Origin: Platanthera guangdongensis
Taxonomy: Eukaryota; Streptophyta; Magnoliopsida; Asparagales; Orchidaceae
Direction of reading: 5' to 3'
Assembly: GCA_039583875.1 (NCBI GenBank)
Contig: CM077151.1
Location: 116,020,609 to 116,084,608, forward strand
Length of the DNA: 64,000 nt
Shown piece by piece: positions 54,130 to 64,000 of the stretch. The notes under the pieces were generated by a model. That model saw nothing but the letters and a program-made list of their open reading frames with translations, was not told where the DNA came from and did no database searches. Each line of letters opens with the position of its first letter. Positions within the stretch are counted from its first letter, which is position 1. The position numbers and the translations under genes are program-made.

Positions 54130-56148
54130 ATGGCCCAAAACAAAGATTATGCTAGCACCAGACCTCCAGTGTGCAATCTATCCAAGTTTGCACTTTGGAA
54201 AGCAAGGATTAGATTATACATGAATTCTATTGACGAGGATATTTTTAATTCTGTTTTGACAGTTTGTCCAAGACCTCCAGAGAACTCAAGTACAAATGCT
54301 GTTCCACCCCCATCAGGAACAGATCCTGATATCAAGAAGTGGAAGGTAGCTGATGCAAAGGCTATGAATATCTTAGCCCAGACCATGTCTGATGACATCT
54401 TTCAAAAGGTGGCTGAATGCAATTTAGCAAAGGAAATCTGGGATAAACTCTCTGAAATAGTCTCAGGCTCAGCTGATGAGAGAAAGGACAGGAGATCCCA
54501 CCTCATATCTCAATATGAGAATTTCAAGAAGGGAGAAGCTGAGTCAGTTAGAGATATGTACAATAGACTCAGTCTGATAGTCAGTGAACTCAGGACTTTG
54601 GATAAGGAGATATCACTGACTGAACTTAATGACAAAATTCTAATGTGCTTCCCTAGCACTTGGGATTCAAGAATCTGGCCAATCAAGGATGCCAGAAGTT
54701 TGAATGAGATCACCACAGAAGCTCTTTTGGGCAAGCTCAAATCTTATGAGCTACTAATCAAAAATATAGAAGAAGAGCAGAAGGCTGCTTCACCAGCCAT
54801 AAGAAAAGAGAAGACAATAGCCTTCAAAGCAACTGAAGATCAGCCTGAAGACAAAGTCACAGGCAATGATGAATTGCTCAGTCTGTTGGCCAAAAGATTT
54901 TAGAAGATGGCCAGAGAGGACTTCAGAAGGAGATCATACAAGGAGCATGATAAGCCAAGGTATGATAAGTCAATTAATAATAAGGAAATTATCTGCTTTG
55001 GTTGCAGGAAACCAAGGCACAATGTTCCTGACTGTCCAGAAAACAAAAACAAGGACAGAAGGGACAAGAAGGAAAGTAGAAAGGAGAAAAACTCCAAGAG
55101 GAATGGCAATGACAAACCCTCCTCAAGAAAAAACAAACACACAAGAAAGGGGTTTGTTGCTGAATCCTGGAGTGAGACTAAAGAGGAGTCAGAAGCCTCA
55201 TCCAGCTCCAGTGATGATGAAGATGATGCAGAAGAGAAGGAGTTCTGCATGATGGCAATCAATGCCTCGCAACATAATTCAGATGAAGAAGACTCAGAGT
55301 CAGACTCAGAGACTCAACTTGAAGAGGACCAGGTAATCAGCTCTTTTGATTTCAATTCAGAGGACTTTAAATCTGAGTTTAAAGCATTATGTTTAGACTT
55401 ACTAAAATCTGAGAAAGAAATTATCTCTCTCAGAAATCATTTATCTGAACATAATACCTTAAAGTCAGAAAACCTCAAACTCTCTCAGGAGTTGGAGTGC
55501 TGTAGGGAGCAGATAGCTTCACTGAAAGGTGAGCTATCAGAGGCCAAGAAGCTTGAAGAATCCCTTAATGGGAGAAGTATCAAGCTGATGGACATCACAA
55601 GCATAGTGAACTCCAGATTTAATAGTACACTGGGCTTGGGTGCTTCATCCAGCCAACCCATAGTTCTAACAACTCCAATCAAGTTCATTTCTGATAAAGG
55701 AAAGGGAGTTGTAGAGGTAGTTAAAAAAAATTCTGATCTGCCTAAGAAAACTAAGTTCCAGCAGAAATCGTCGAACGGAGCTCGACGATCGCTGAACGCA
55801 GATCGACGATCTCAGGAAAAATCATCGAACTCAGGTCGACGATCTCAAGTTCCTGAACTCTGCCACAGTCGACCGTCGAACGGAGCTCGACGATCTGACC
55901 CAAGATCGTCGAACGCAGCTCCACGATCGTCGAACAGAGATCGGAGCTCTGGAAACTCTTTCAAGGGCAAGTCAAAATCCAATCCTAGGGGTCCTTCATC
56001 CCAAATCTTTAACCCTTATACTGAATGGATTATACCTCCAAGGAGATATCATCCTGAAGGTTATAAGAGTCAACCCGGGATGTCTTTTATTTCTGAGTTT
56101 AAAGGTTATCAACCTAGGCCCAAGGTAAACTGGGTCAAAAACAAATGA
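54130..56148 (+). pseudogene. Sire-2 gag with one in-frame TAG
   Basis: The ATG at 54130 follows a 117-base leader. Residues 1-257 hold a UBN2-type gag domain (FALWKARIRLYMNS, EIWDKLSEIVSGS, RRSHLISQYENFKKGEAESV, LLGKLKSYELLIKN). TAG at 54901-54903 splits it from the zinc knuckle part. The same frame continues with CFGCRKPRHNVPDC (CX2CX4HX4C), basic and acidic stretches, a coiled-coil-like region, the SSNGARRS dyad-encoded repeat and PRPKVNWVKNK before TGA at 56146-56148. The TAG probably replaces CAG. Sire-1 cannot be compared at that codon because its 5' part is outside the window. Confidence 0.88.
55768..55945. repeat. GTCGA dyad repeats inside Sire-2 gag
   Basis: About seven units of the same dyad as in Sire-1 gag, in frame, two fewer than Sire-1. 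Flanking coding sequence is nearly identical in the two elements. Confidence 0.9.
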
Positions 56149-56164
56149 ATTATTTTTTGTGTAG
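56125..56164 (+). promoter_or_regulatory. 40-nt GT...AG segment at the gag/pol frame change (Sire-2)
   Basis: It starts GTAAAC and ends TTTTGTGTAG. Same length and position as in Sire-1 (1166-1205); both ends keep GT and AG although the acceptor changed from CAG to TAG. Confidence 0.45.
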
Positions 56165-59100
56165 GTGAAGACCTATCCAACATCAAACCAACAATGGTAC
56201 TTGGATAGTGGGTGCTCTAAGCACATGACAGGAAACAAGGACAACCTCACATCCTTTAAAGCCAAGCTTGGACACAAAGTAATCTTTGGTGATTCAAACT
56301 TTGGACAAACTAAAGGATATGGTGCAGTCCAGATTGGATCAGTAACATTCAAGAAGGTAGCTTATGTGGAAGGACTGAAGCACAACTTAATAAGCATCAG
56401 TCAGCTGTGTGATGAAGGCTAAAAGGTGACCTTCAGCAAAGCTTTATGAAAGATCAAGTCAGAGGACAACACAACTTTGTTGACAGGTAAAAGAAAAGGT
56501 AATATCTATCTAATTGATTTTCTTTCAACAGATGTAGATATTTGCCTGTTCAATTCTGTCTGTAGACCTAATATTTTATGGAAAAAGAGACTAGGACACT
56601 TAAACCTTAGAACTATTTCTAGGCTATCCAAGGATAACCTTGTTAGAGGACTACCTTCTGGCCCCTACAAGAAGGAAGGACTCTGCAGGGCTTGTCAATT
56701 AGGCAAGCAAACTAAAAATAGTTTTAAGTCACTTAATAAGAGTGACTCACCTAGGATATTGTATCTGTTACACATGGATCTTTTTGGACCCATCACAGTA
56801 CAAAGCCTAGGAGGGAAATCTTACACCTTAGTAGTTGTAGATGACTTCTCTAGATTCACATGGGTGTTCTTTCTGAGGAAGAAGTCTGATAACTTTAAGT
56901 GTTTGACAGAGTTTCTCAAATGCATACAGATTGAGTTCAATACTCACATTGCCCTGATCAGAAGTGATCATGGGATAGAGTTTGATTCTCTTCTTATGCA
57001 AGAGTTCTGTCAGAGTGAAGGGATCAGGCATACTTTCTCAGCTCCTAGAACTCCTCAACAAAATGGGGTAGCTGAAAGGAATAATAGAACCCTTATTGAA
57101 TCTGCCACTACATTGTTATCAGATGCTCATCTTCCTCTATCCTTTTGGGCAGAGGCATTGAACACCTCCAACTATGTGCTGAATAGAAGTTTGATACATA
57201 AACTAAAGGGTAAGACTCCCTATGAATTACTCAAAGAGAAGAAACCTAAAGTTGATTATTTTAGAGTTTTTGGTTGTATTTGCTATATACATAATAATGA
57301 CAAGAAATATTTAGCAAAATTTCAAGCTAAAGCTGATGAAGGAGTGTTTCTAGGATACTCCATGATCAGTAAGGCTTATAGGGTTTATAATAAATCATCT
57401 CTAAAAATTGAGGAATCTGTTCATATATCATTTGATGAATCTAACATGTCTTTCAAGGAGAAGAACACTTCTACCATAGCACCTTTGCAGGAACATTCTC
57501 TTGTTGAAGACTTGAACAAGTTACAGGTTACTCAAAAAGAGGAAAGCAGTGAAGATGAAGAAAGTATTCAACACATTAAAGAGAAACAACCTGAAGAGCC
57601 AGTTGTTGTACCCCAAGAGAAAACAACAATACATGTTGGTGAACAATCAACACCCCCTGTTTATTTAGTAACATCAAGAGACCATCCAATTTCTCAAATA
57701 ATTGGAGACATCTCAGCTGGTGTGCAAACCAGAAATCAGGTCAACCAAAACCTGTTGCACACTTGCTTCCTATCTCAAATTGAACCTCAGTCCATTCAAG
57801 ATGCAGAGTAAGATCCACACTGGATCATTGCAATGCAAGAAGAGCTGCATCAATTTGAAAGGAACAAAGTGTGGGAACTAGTGCCAAAGCCTAAGGATCA
57901 CTCCATTGTTGGAACAAAGTGGGTGTTCAGAAACAAACTGGATGATCAAGGAGTAATTGTAAGGAACAAGGCAAGGCTAGTTGCTCAAGGATATTCTCAA
58001 GAAGAAGGCATAGACTATGACCAAACTTTTGCACCAGTTGCAAGATTGGAAGCCATCAGAATTTTCTTAGCTTATGCAGCACATAAAGGCTTCAAGGTAT
58101 ATCAGATGGATGTCAAAAGTGCATTTCTAAATAGAGACATCAAAGAAGAAGTATATGTCAGACAACCTCCAGGTTTTATCTCTCCAACTTATCCTGATTA
58201 TGTTTTTAAGTTGAACAAAGCATTATATGGTCTCAAGCAAGCTCCTAGAGCATGGTATGAGACCCTAGCATGCTTCCTTTTGGAAAATGGATTTATAAGG
58301 GGTAGAGTAGACCAAACTCTTTTCATTAGAACCCATAAGTCCTATACCCTAGTAGTACAGATTTATGTAGATGATATTATTTTTGGTTCTACTGATTCAA
58401 AATTGTGCAGAAGGTTTTCCAACCTAATACATTCTAAATTTGAAATGAGTAGCATGGGTGAGCTATCCTTCTTTCAAGGATTGTAAGTCAAACAACATGC
58501 TGAAGGCATCTTTATTTCTCAAACCAAGTATGCAAATGAATTGGTTAAGAAATTTGTCATGTCTGAAGCATCTTGTATGAAAACACCTATGCCTACTAAT
58601 GCTGTATTGGATGCTGATGAACATGGGAAACCTGTTGATCAGACAACATATAGAGCAATGATTGGCTCTTTACTGTACCTTACAGCTAGTAGACCAGATA
58701 TAATGTTTGCTACATATATATGTGCTAGGTTCCAAGTAAGCCCTAGAGAGTCACACCTAACACTAGTAAAGAGGATTCTCAGGTATGTTAAAAGTTGTCC
58801 AAATCTAGGTCTCTGGTATCCAAAAGATTCAGCATTTGATTTAACTGGATTTTCTGATGCTGATTGTGCTGGATGCAGAATTGATAGGAAAAGCACCAGT
58901 GGAACTTGTCAGTTCCTTGGTGACAGACTTGTCTCTTGGTTTTGCAAGAAACAAACTTCTGTGTCAACTTCAACTGCTGAAGCTGAATATATGGCTGCAG
59001 GCAGTTGTTGTTCACAAATCTTGTGGATTCAAAACCAACTCCTAGACTATGGCTACAACTTAGAGAAGTCTAAAATCTTTTGTGATAACACCAGTGCTAT

Positions 59101-59317
59101 TTCTATAGCTCAAAATTCAGTCCTCCATAGTAGGACAAAACAAATAGAAATTAGGCATCACTTCTTAAGGGATAATGTTGAGAAGAATAAAATTGAACTG
59201 CAATATATCCCAACTGATTTACAAAGGGGAGATATTTTCACCAAGCCCTTGGATGAAAAGAAACACACCTTCTTCCTAAATCAGTTAGGAATGTTAGATG
59301 GAGGAAGTCTAAAATAA
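56165..59317 (+). pseudogene. Sire-2 pol: protease, integrase, RT, RNase H (four nonsense codons)
   Basis: One frame from 56165 to the TAA at 59315-59317. Stops: TAA 56420-56422 (TAC in Sire-1), TGA 56447-56449 (TGC), TAA 57809-57811 (CAA), TAA 58484-58486 (CAA). Protease DSGCSKHMTG near 56210. The integrase zinc site reads WKKRLGH, losing the first His seen in Sire-1 (WHKRLGH). The core residues HMDLFGP, RSDHGIEF and NGVAERN are present. RT has [10 protein letters not shown] and YVDD at 58364-58375. RNase H has [21 protein letters not shown]. Apart from point changes it is collinear with Sire-1. Confidence 0.95.
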
Positions 59318-59399
59318 TATCCAAGATTTTAAAAGTTTAAAAATTGACCAAGACTAGGCAAACATCTTGATTTTTCTTAGTGTCTAGAGTGTTTTTCTG

Positions 59400-59680
59400 G
59401 TCTCTGAACTGCGCTTGACGATTTTCCCCCAGATCGTCGAACGGAGATCGACGATTTTCAAAATCGTCGACCTGAGTTCAGCGCTTCTCAGATAGTGTTC
59501 AACTATCTCTCAGGTCTACGATCGTCGAACGGCGCTCGACGATTTGGTTCTCTGAACTATCGTCGAACGGAGCTCGACGCTCTCCAATATCGTCGAACGG
59601 AGCTCGACGATATTGCAGACTCTTCAGATTCCTTTAGAAGCCCCGATCGTCGAACTGAGTTCAACGATCTTTCCTTTTCT
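59400..59680. repeat. Sire-2 pol/post-pol spacer dyad array
   Basis: About eight GTCGAACGGAGCTCGAC-type units, collinear with 4441-4705 of Sire-1 with small differences. It ends 15 bases before the TATAAAA box. Confidence 0.88.
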
Positions 59681-59694
59681 GCGTCGAACCCTAA

Positions 59695-59815
59695 TATAAA
59701 ATTCATTTTTCGCCGTCGTTCTCCTTTTGCGCTTTCGATTTCTCTGCAAAAATTCTCTTTCCCTCCAACCATTTCTACACTTGGTCGTTTTGTTTGTTGA
59801 TTTTTGCAGGTAACC
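59695..59815 (+). promoter_or_regulatory. Possible internal promoter and splice acceptor, Sire-2
   Basis: TATAAAA 59695-59701, a CT-rich leader, and TTTTTGCAG ending at 59809, six bases before the ATG at 59816. Conserved with Sire-1 in order and spacing. Confidence 0.45.
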
Positions 59816-62800
59816 ATGACAGTTTTTGTTGCTGTTCTCGCCGCCATGAAATTCGATGCTGGCTTTGACATTGACATGGAGTCCTTCAGCACTACTGATC
59901 AAGTTTTCCAGGATATTTTGGTACTCTTCAAGGAGCAGAAACTTGCTACCATCATGACCACCAGGATCAAGTTTGCTGCTGATGAGATTAATGAGTGGGT
60001 CTACACTGCCCACAACCAGGATCAAAACACCATAGTTGTTTCAATTTCTGGAACCCAGGTACCCTTGACTCCAGCCATTCTGACAGAAGTTTTTGAGTTA
60101 GGTTCTGGTAGAGACTCTGCTGATCTGTCTGGAGAGGAATTTGCTGATCTGCTTGCAAGAATGGGTCACTGTGAAGCTAACCCTAGCAAGCTGCTGAAGA
60201 AGAACCTAGATGTGGAGTACAGGTTCTTGGATTAATGGGAGCCATAGTGGACAAGAAATAGTTGAACTGGGGAGAGGTCTTCTTTGACCTTATTAAAAAG
60301 AAAATAAATAAGAATTTTGTGAATTTTGGGAGGATTCTAGGCCTCTTTCTGCAGAACAGATGCCCTACTCTGCTTGTATCATCTGAGATACATATTAATG
60401 CATCTAAGAGATTGTCTTGTGCCCTATTTGGCAAATGGGACAGGCAGATCACCAAGCCCAGCAGGCCCTCTTCAAGCACACCTTCAGGCACCAGGACTGT
60501 AATAGTCACTTCCCCTCAAGTCTCTGCCCCTGCAGATGACTTGCCTGCCGCTGCCTCTCCTCCTCCTCCAATTCCATCTTCTCCAGTTCCATCCACCATT
60601 CAAACTCCATCCACTATCATCATCTCCAGCCCTTCTCCAACATCAATACCATCTCCAATTCCAACTCTACCAACAACAGAAGAAATCTTCCATCGATTAT
60701 ATTCCTACCCTCAACCAGACATTGCCACATCACCCTCCATTCCCTCCTTCAATCTTATTGATGATTCCTTCATGGATGACTCACCCTCATCTCCTCCTGA
60801 GCTCCCCTCCTCATCAACATCTTACCAGGAACTTCTACAAGAGATCATTGATCAACCCACCTTCACACCCTCTATCTCAATTCCACTGTCTTCCATCTCC
60901 ACTATACCCACACCTCAACCATCACTCCTACCATCCACCAGCTCTCCACCACCATCACCAGTAGCTCCACCTCCATCCTCTACCTCTGCTCACATCCCTG
61001 TTGAGCAAGTAGATCTTCCAGCCCTAGCTGACAGGATATATGAACTGCTAGCCCCCAGGCTATCTCTTCTATTGGAGACCTCCTTGGCTCCATTACTTGA
61101 GTTAGTGGCATCCCTTTCTGCCAGGCTATCCTCCCTCTTCCCTCAGGCAATCCCTTCATCAGTGTGCCTTGATCTAGCCTTATCTGAATCTAGGCAGGGG
61201 GAGATGCCTTATGAAGTGAGCTTGCCTGATGTTTCTTCAGTTATTGTTGTTGCTGCTGCTGTTGTTCTTCAAGCTCAAGTTCCCCCTCCAGTTGCAGTCT
61301 TCCCAGTGGACATCAGGTCCTTACTTTCAGTATTTGATTCAGCCTATTTCAGTTGTCTTCCAGAGAGAGTTGCTGTTCACCCATCAGAGGATTTGTCCAA
61401 GGCCATTGTGCCCTTCTCTAGCTGTGACATCAACATTATTTATTCTTTTGTCAATTCAGTATATGCTGCTGCTACTCCTGCTGAAAGCATTGTTGATGTT
61501 TCTGATGCTGCTGCCCTTCCTGCTAAAAGTTTTGTTGATGTTATTGCTGATACTGCTGATGAGTTAATCTCTAAGGATATGCAGATGACAGAGGCACATG
61601 ATTTTGAGCCTTCTGTGTTTGCTGATGATATTCCTGATGTTGCTGATATTGTTGTATCTGAAAGTGTTTCATCTGAAACTGTTGCTGCCCCAACTGCTAC
61701 TATTATTACTACTGCTAATATTACTGCTGTTATACCTTCTAAGAGTGCTGCTCCAGAACTTTCTGTGTCTGTTGTTATTACTGCCTCAACTTCTGTTTCT
61801 GTTGCTGCTGCTGCTGCTTCAACTTCTGTTACTAGTGCTGTATCTACTGCTGCTCCAACCAATGCTGCTACATCTACTTCAACTCAACTTCAGAAGGATT
61901 ACATGAAAAGATTGATGCTCTATATGATGAGCAAAGTTCTGAAAGTGATGAATTCAGGACTGATTCTGATGACTCCTCTGCCACTATTGCCAGAAAGAGA
62001 AAGGCAAGGAGTAAAGCCATGAAAAGAGTACCTCCAGCCAAAGTCAAGGACAATAATGACATACCATATTACATTCTTCATGACTGCCCCATAACTGAGC
62101 ACTGGATGCAGTATTCAAAGAACCAACTTAAAGCCATGAAGAAAAAGAGGAAGTATGAGAAAGGATCTTCCCAGTTTCATCAATCTCATCCTCCTCCACC
62201 ACCTCCTCCTGATACAAGTGCAGGTGGAAGCTCAGCTGCTCAACCTCATGCTAAAAGCCAAACCCCCTATCAGCCACATGCAAGATCTTATCATAGGGGA
62301 AGCCAGTCTAGAGGTTCTCAATCTGGAAGAGGAAACTATAGAGGAAACCAAAGGGAAGTCCAGGTTTATTCAAAAGGTTATTCAAGGCAACATCCTTACT
62401 CCATGGAAGGACAAGCTTCATCAGACACAACCTCAGGTCCTTTTCCCTATAAGCTGAAGGAAGTAGTTTCATCCAGGCCTCCTCAAGATAATCCATCCAA
62501 TAGATATGAGCCACCAGTGCCCTTTGAAGATCCTGAAAACAACCCTACTGCTTGGACTGCTAGGATGAAAGAGCTTGCTGCACTGGACCAAATTAAGAAA
62601 GCTAAAGAGCAAGGCAGAGGTTCTTCCAACATCACTACATTGTCTGAACAAAGAAAGAAAGAATTGGAAAGATATGGCTCAAGCAAATTCTTTGACTCTG
62701 ACAGATATATGGAGCTGCATCCTGAAGCTGTACTTCCAAGGCCCAAACAGCAAAGCTCTTTAGGTGCAGCAGATGACACAAGATCCAAAAAGGAAGCTCT

Positions 62801-62849
62801 TAACCCCAATAGAGAAATCAAACTTATAAAGAGAAAGGAGAAGAAATAA
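59816..62849 (+). pseudogene. Sire-2 post-pol ('env-like') ORF, frameshifted
   Basis: The ATG at 59816 is chosen because it matches the Sire-1 start and follows the acceptor-like CAG. The first piece ends at TAA 60233-60235, where about 100 bases present in Sire-1 (about 5262-5338) are missing. The second, 60262-62022 (preceded in frame by a TAG at 60259), holds VFFDLIKKKIN, FGRILGLFLQNR and ALFGKWDRQITKP, then a Pro/Ser-rich and an Ala/Val/Ser-rich region. A one-base shift near 61910 moves to the frame 62019-62849 with VPPAKVKDNNDIPYYIL, HWMQYSKNQLKAMKKK, an Arg/Gly-rich segment, PPVPFEDPENNPTAWTARM and a Lys-rich end. Function unknown, no membrane segment seen in frame. Confidence 0.82.
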
Positions 62850-63003
62850 CTATGTAAGGTGACAATCATTTTGATTTCTGATTTCTGTCTGGGATGATAT
62901 ATATCTGTGGTTCTGCTATGTCCTGCTTATTGCTTTTCTGTATTGTTGCTTTGTATGCTGTTATTTAAATTTTTCCAAGTTCTGTAAATAGTAATCCTAA
63001 CCC

Positions 63004-63017
63004 AAATAGGGGGAGAT
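63004..63017 (+). promoter_or_regulatory. Sire-2 polypurine tract
   Basis: AAATAGGGGGAGAT directly before the 3' LTR, identical to Sire-1. Confidence 0.9.
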
Positions 63018-64000
63018 TGTTGGATTACCATATTACTAATTTGGGTCAGGATCACTATGTCTTTAGGAAACCTGTTGTTGACCTCCCGTATAGCTCTAAA
63101 GGTCAATTAGATTTGAGTCTAAGGGTTAGTACTTAGGTTTGGAAGCTGCCCTCAAGACCAGGATTTTCAGTTTGAGACTAAGTCATATCGTCTAGCTTAG
63201 TACGACGAATCGTCGAACTCCAATCGACGATCGTCTAGCTCAACTTTGACAGATCATCGAACTCTATTCGACGATCGCTGAGCTCAACTTCAACAAATCG
63301 TCGAACTCCATTCGACGATCTGCGAGCTCAGTTTGACGATCTTGACTCAGTATTGATTCTCTATCTCTGAGCTCAGTTCGACGATAGGTGAGCTCAGATC
63401 GACGATTTCTGTTGCTGTCTAAGTCCAAATCGCTGAGCTCAGTTCGACGATAGCAGAGCTCAGTTCGACGTTTTTCTGATGACTTCAAGGATTTTCAAGA
63501 TTCAAATTCAGAACAGTTAAGGAGTTATTCAGCAATTAATTCAGAAGATTTTCTAGCCGTTTTCATTTATTCTGGACCAAGTTTCAAGAGATTATCAAGG
63601 AATGTTTCTTTGGACATTCCCCTAGAAGACAATTGCAATTAAGGAAGTCAATTAATGACAGGCCAACGACTATTCTTGACAGATGAATTTCTATTCAGAA
63701 CCAGAGAATAAAACATAAGTTTTTTTTGAATCTCAAATACACAACAGACAGACAGCAAAAATAAGCAGAACAAGAAGAAGAAGAACAAAAACATTCTCTC
63801 TCTCAAAGAATTCATACAAGAACACACACCAAAGGAGATCAACAAATCTGAAATATTCAGATCCCCTTTGCTTCAAGTGTTCAAGGCCAACATCTTTCAA
63901 AGACTCCAGACACCTAACATTTTAGCTGTTGCTGAAATCATCATTTGCTGGAGATCAACTTCTGAAGGCCTATCACCCTACAACAAAGCTTCATTTCCTG
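63018..64000 (+). repeat. Sire-2 3' LTR, first 983 bp
   Basis: Collinear with 52429 onward; begins TGTTGGATTACC. The dyad array is at 63180-63475. Cut by the window end. Confidence 0.95.

Larger units (their letters stand above)
52429..64000 (+). mobile_element. Sire-2: Sirevirus-type Ty1/copia element, nearly complete
   Basis: 5' LTR, tRNA-iMet primer site, gag, pol, dyad spacer, post-pol ORF, polypurine tract and the first 983 bases of the 3' LTR. The 3' LTR would be expected to end near 64590. The base CATTG before 52429 is the candidate target duplication. It is the same family as Sire-1. About 30 differences between the LTRs over 980 bases (counted by eye) make it moderately young, yet gag, pol and post-pol all contain stops. 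Confidence 0.95.

Noticed and set aside
61598..61906. Leu-rich ORF that looks like membrane segments (also 6267-6461)
   Set aside because: It is the shifted frame of the GCT/GTT-rich Ala/Val/Ser region of the post-pol protein, not a real hydrophobic protein.
1..64000. Host protein-coding genes
   Set aside because: All supported coding sequence belongs to retrotransposons; remaining ORFs are short and inside LTRs or untranslated regions.

Overview
The window is heterochromatic plant DNA made almost entirely of nested LTR retrotransposons. No host gene, tRNA or rRNA gene is recognisable. The lineages (Sirevirus-type Ty1/copia with a long post-pol ORF, Athila-type Ty3/gypsy with a tRNA-Asp primer site, chromovirus-type Ty3/gypsy) point to a flowering plant. 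The species cannot be told from the sequence. Names used here: Sire-1, -2, -3 are copia elements with coding remains, Sire-4 a solo LTR; Gypsy-1 and -2 are chromovirus-like elements; Athila-1 is near full length, Athila-2 a solo LTR, Athila-3 the old outer element.

Left half, outermost to innermost: Athila-3 (28151-35572, 3' part only) is the oldest visible layer. Gypsy-1 (9575-28150) sits in it. Gypsy-1 was invaded in pol by Sire-1 (window start to 9574) and in its 3' LTR by Athila-1 (12685-25404, minus strand). The Athila-3 3' LTR also holds two solo LTRs with perfect 5-bp target duplications: Athila-2 (31323-32984) and Sire-4 (33136-34789). An inverted Sirevirus LTR scrap (35573-35802) and about 225 unassigned bases follow.

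Right half: Gypsy-2 (about 36029-52428) has an LTR end with an inverted partner, a degraded gag-pol, and a mosaic duplication in pol carrying a stray LTR end. Sire-3 (42774-50259) interrupts its integrase, and a 331-bp foldback MITE (47451-47781) sits inside Sire-3. The Gypsy-2 3' LTR is interrupted by Sire-2 (52429 to beyond the window), which has a 5' LTR, primer site, gag, pol, post-pol ORF and most of its 3' LTR. Its two LTRs differ by about 3% (about 30 differences counted by eye over 980 bases), so it is fairly young, but it already carries several stop codons.

Features that stand out: (1) nearly every LTR family here, across unrelated lineages, carries an array of short CG-rich dyad repeats; in Sire-1/Sire-2 the same dyad also lies inside gag coding sequence and in the pol/post-pol spacer. 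(2) In all three Sireviruses a TATA box lies upstream of the post-pol ORF, and in Sire-1/Sire-2 a splice-acceptor-like CAG sits just before its ATG. (3) The gag/pol boundary of Sire-1 and Sire-2 holds a 40-nt GT...AG segment whose removal would fuse the two frames. (4) Both Athila families with a visible 3' region carry a second copy of the polypurine tract upstream of the terminal one.
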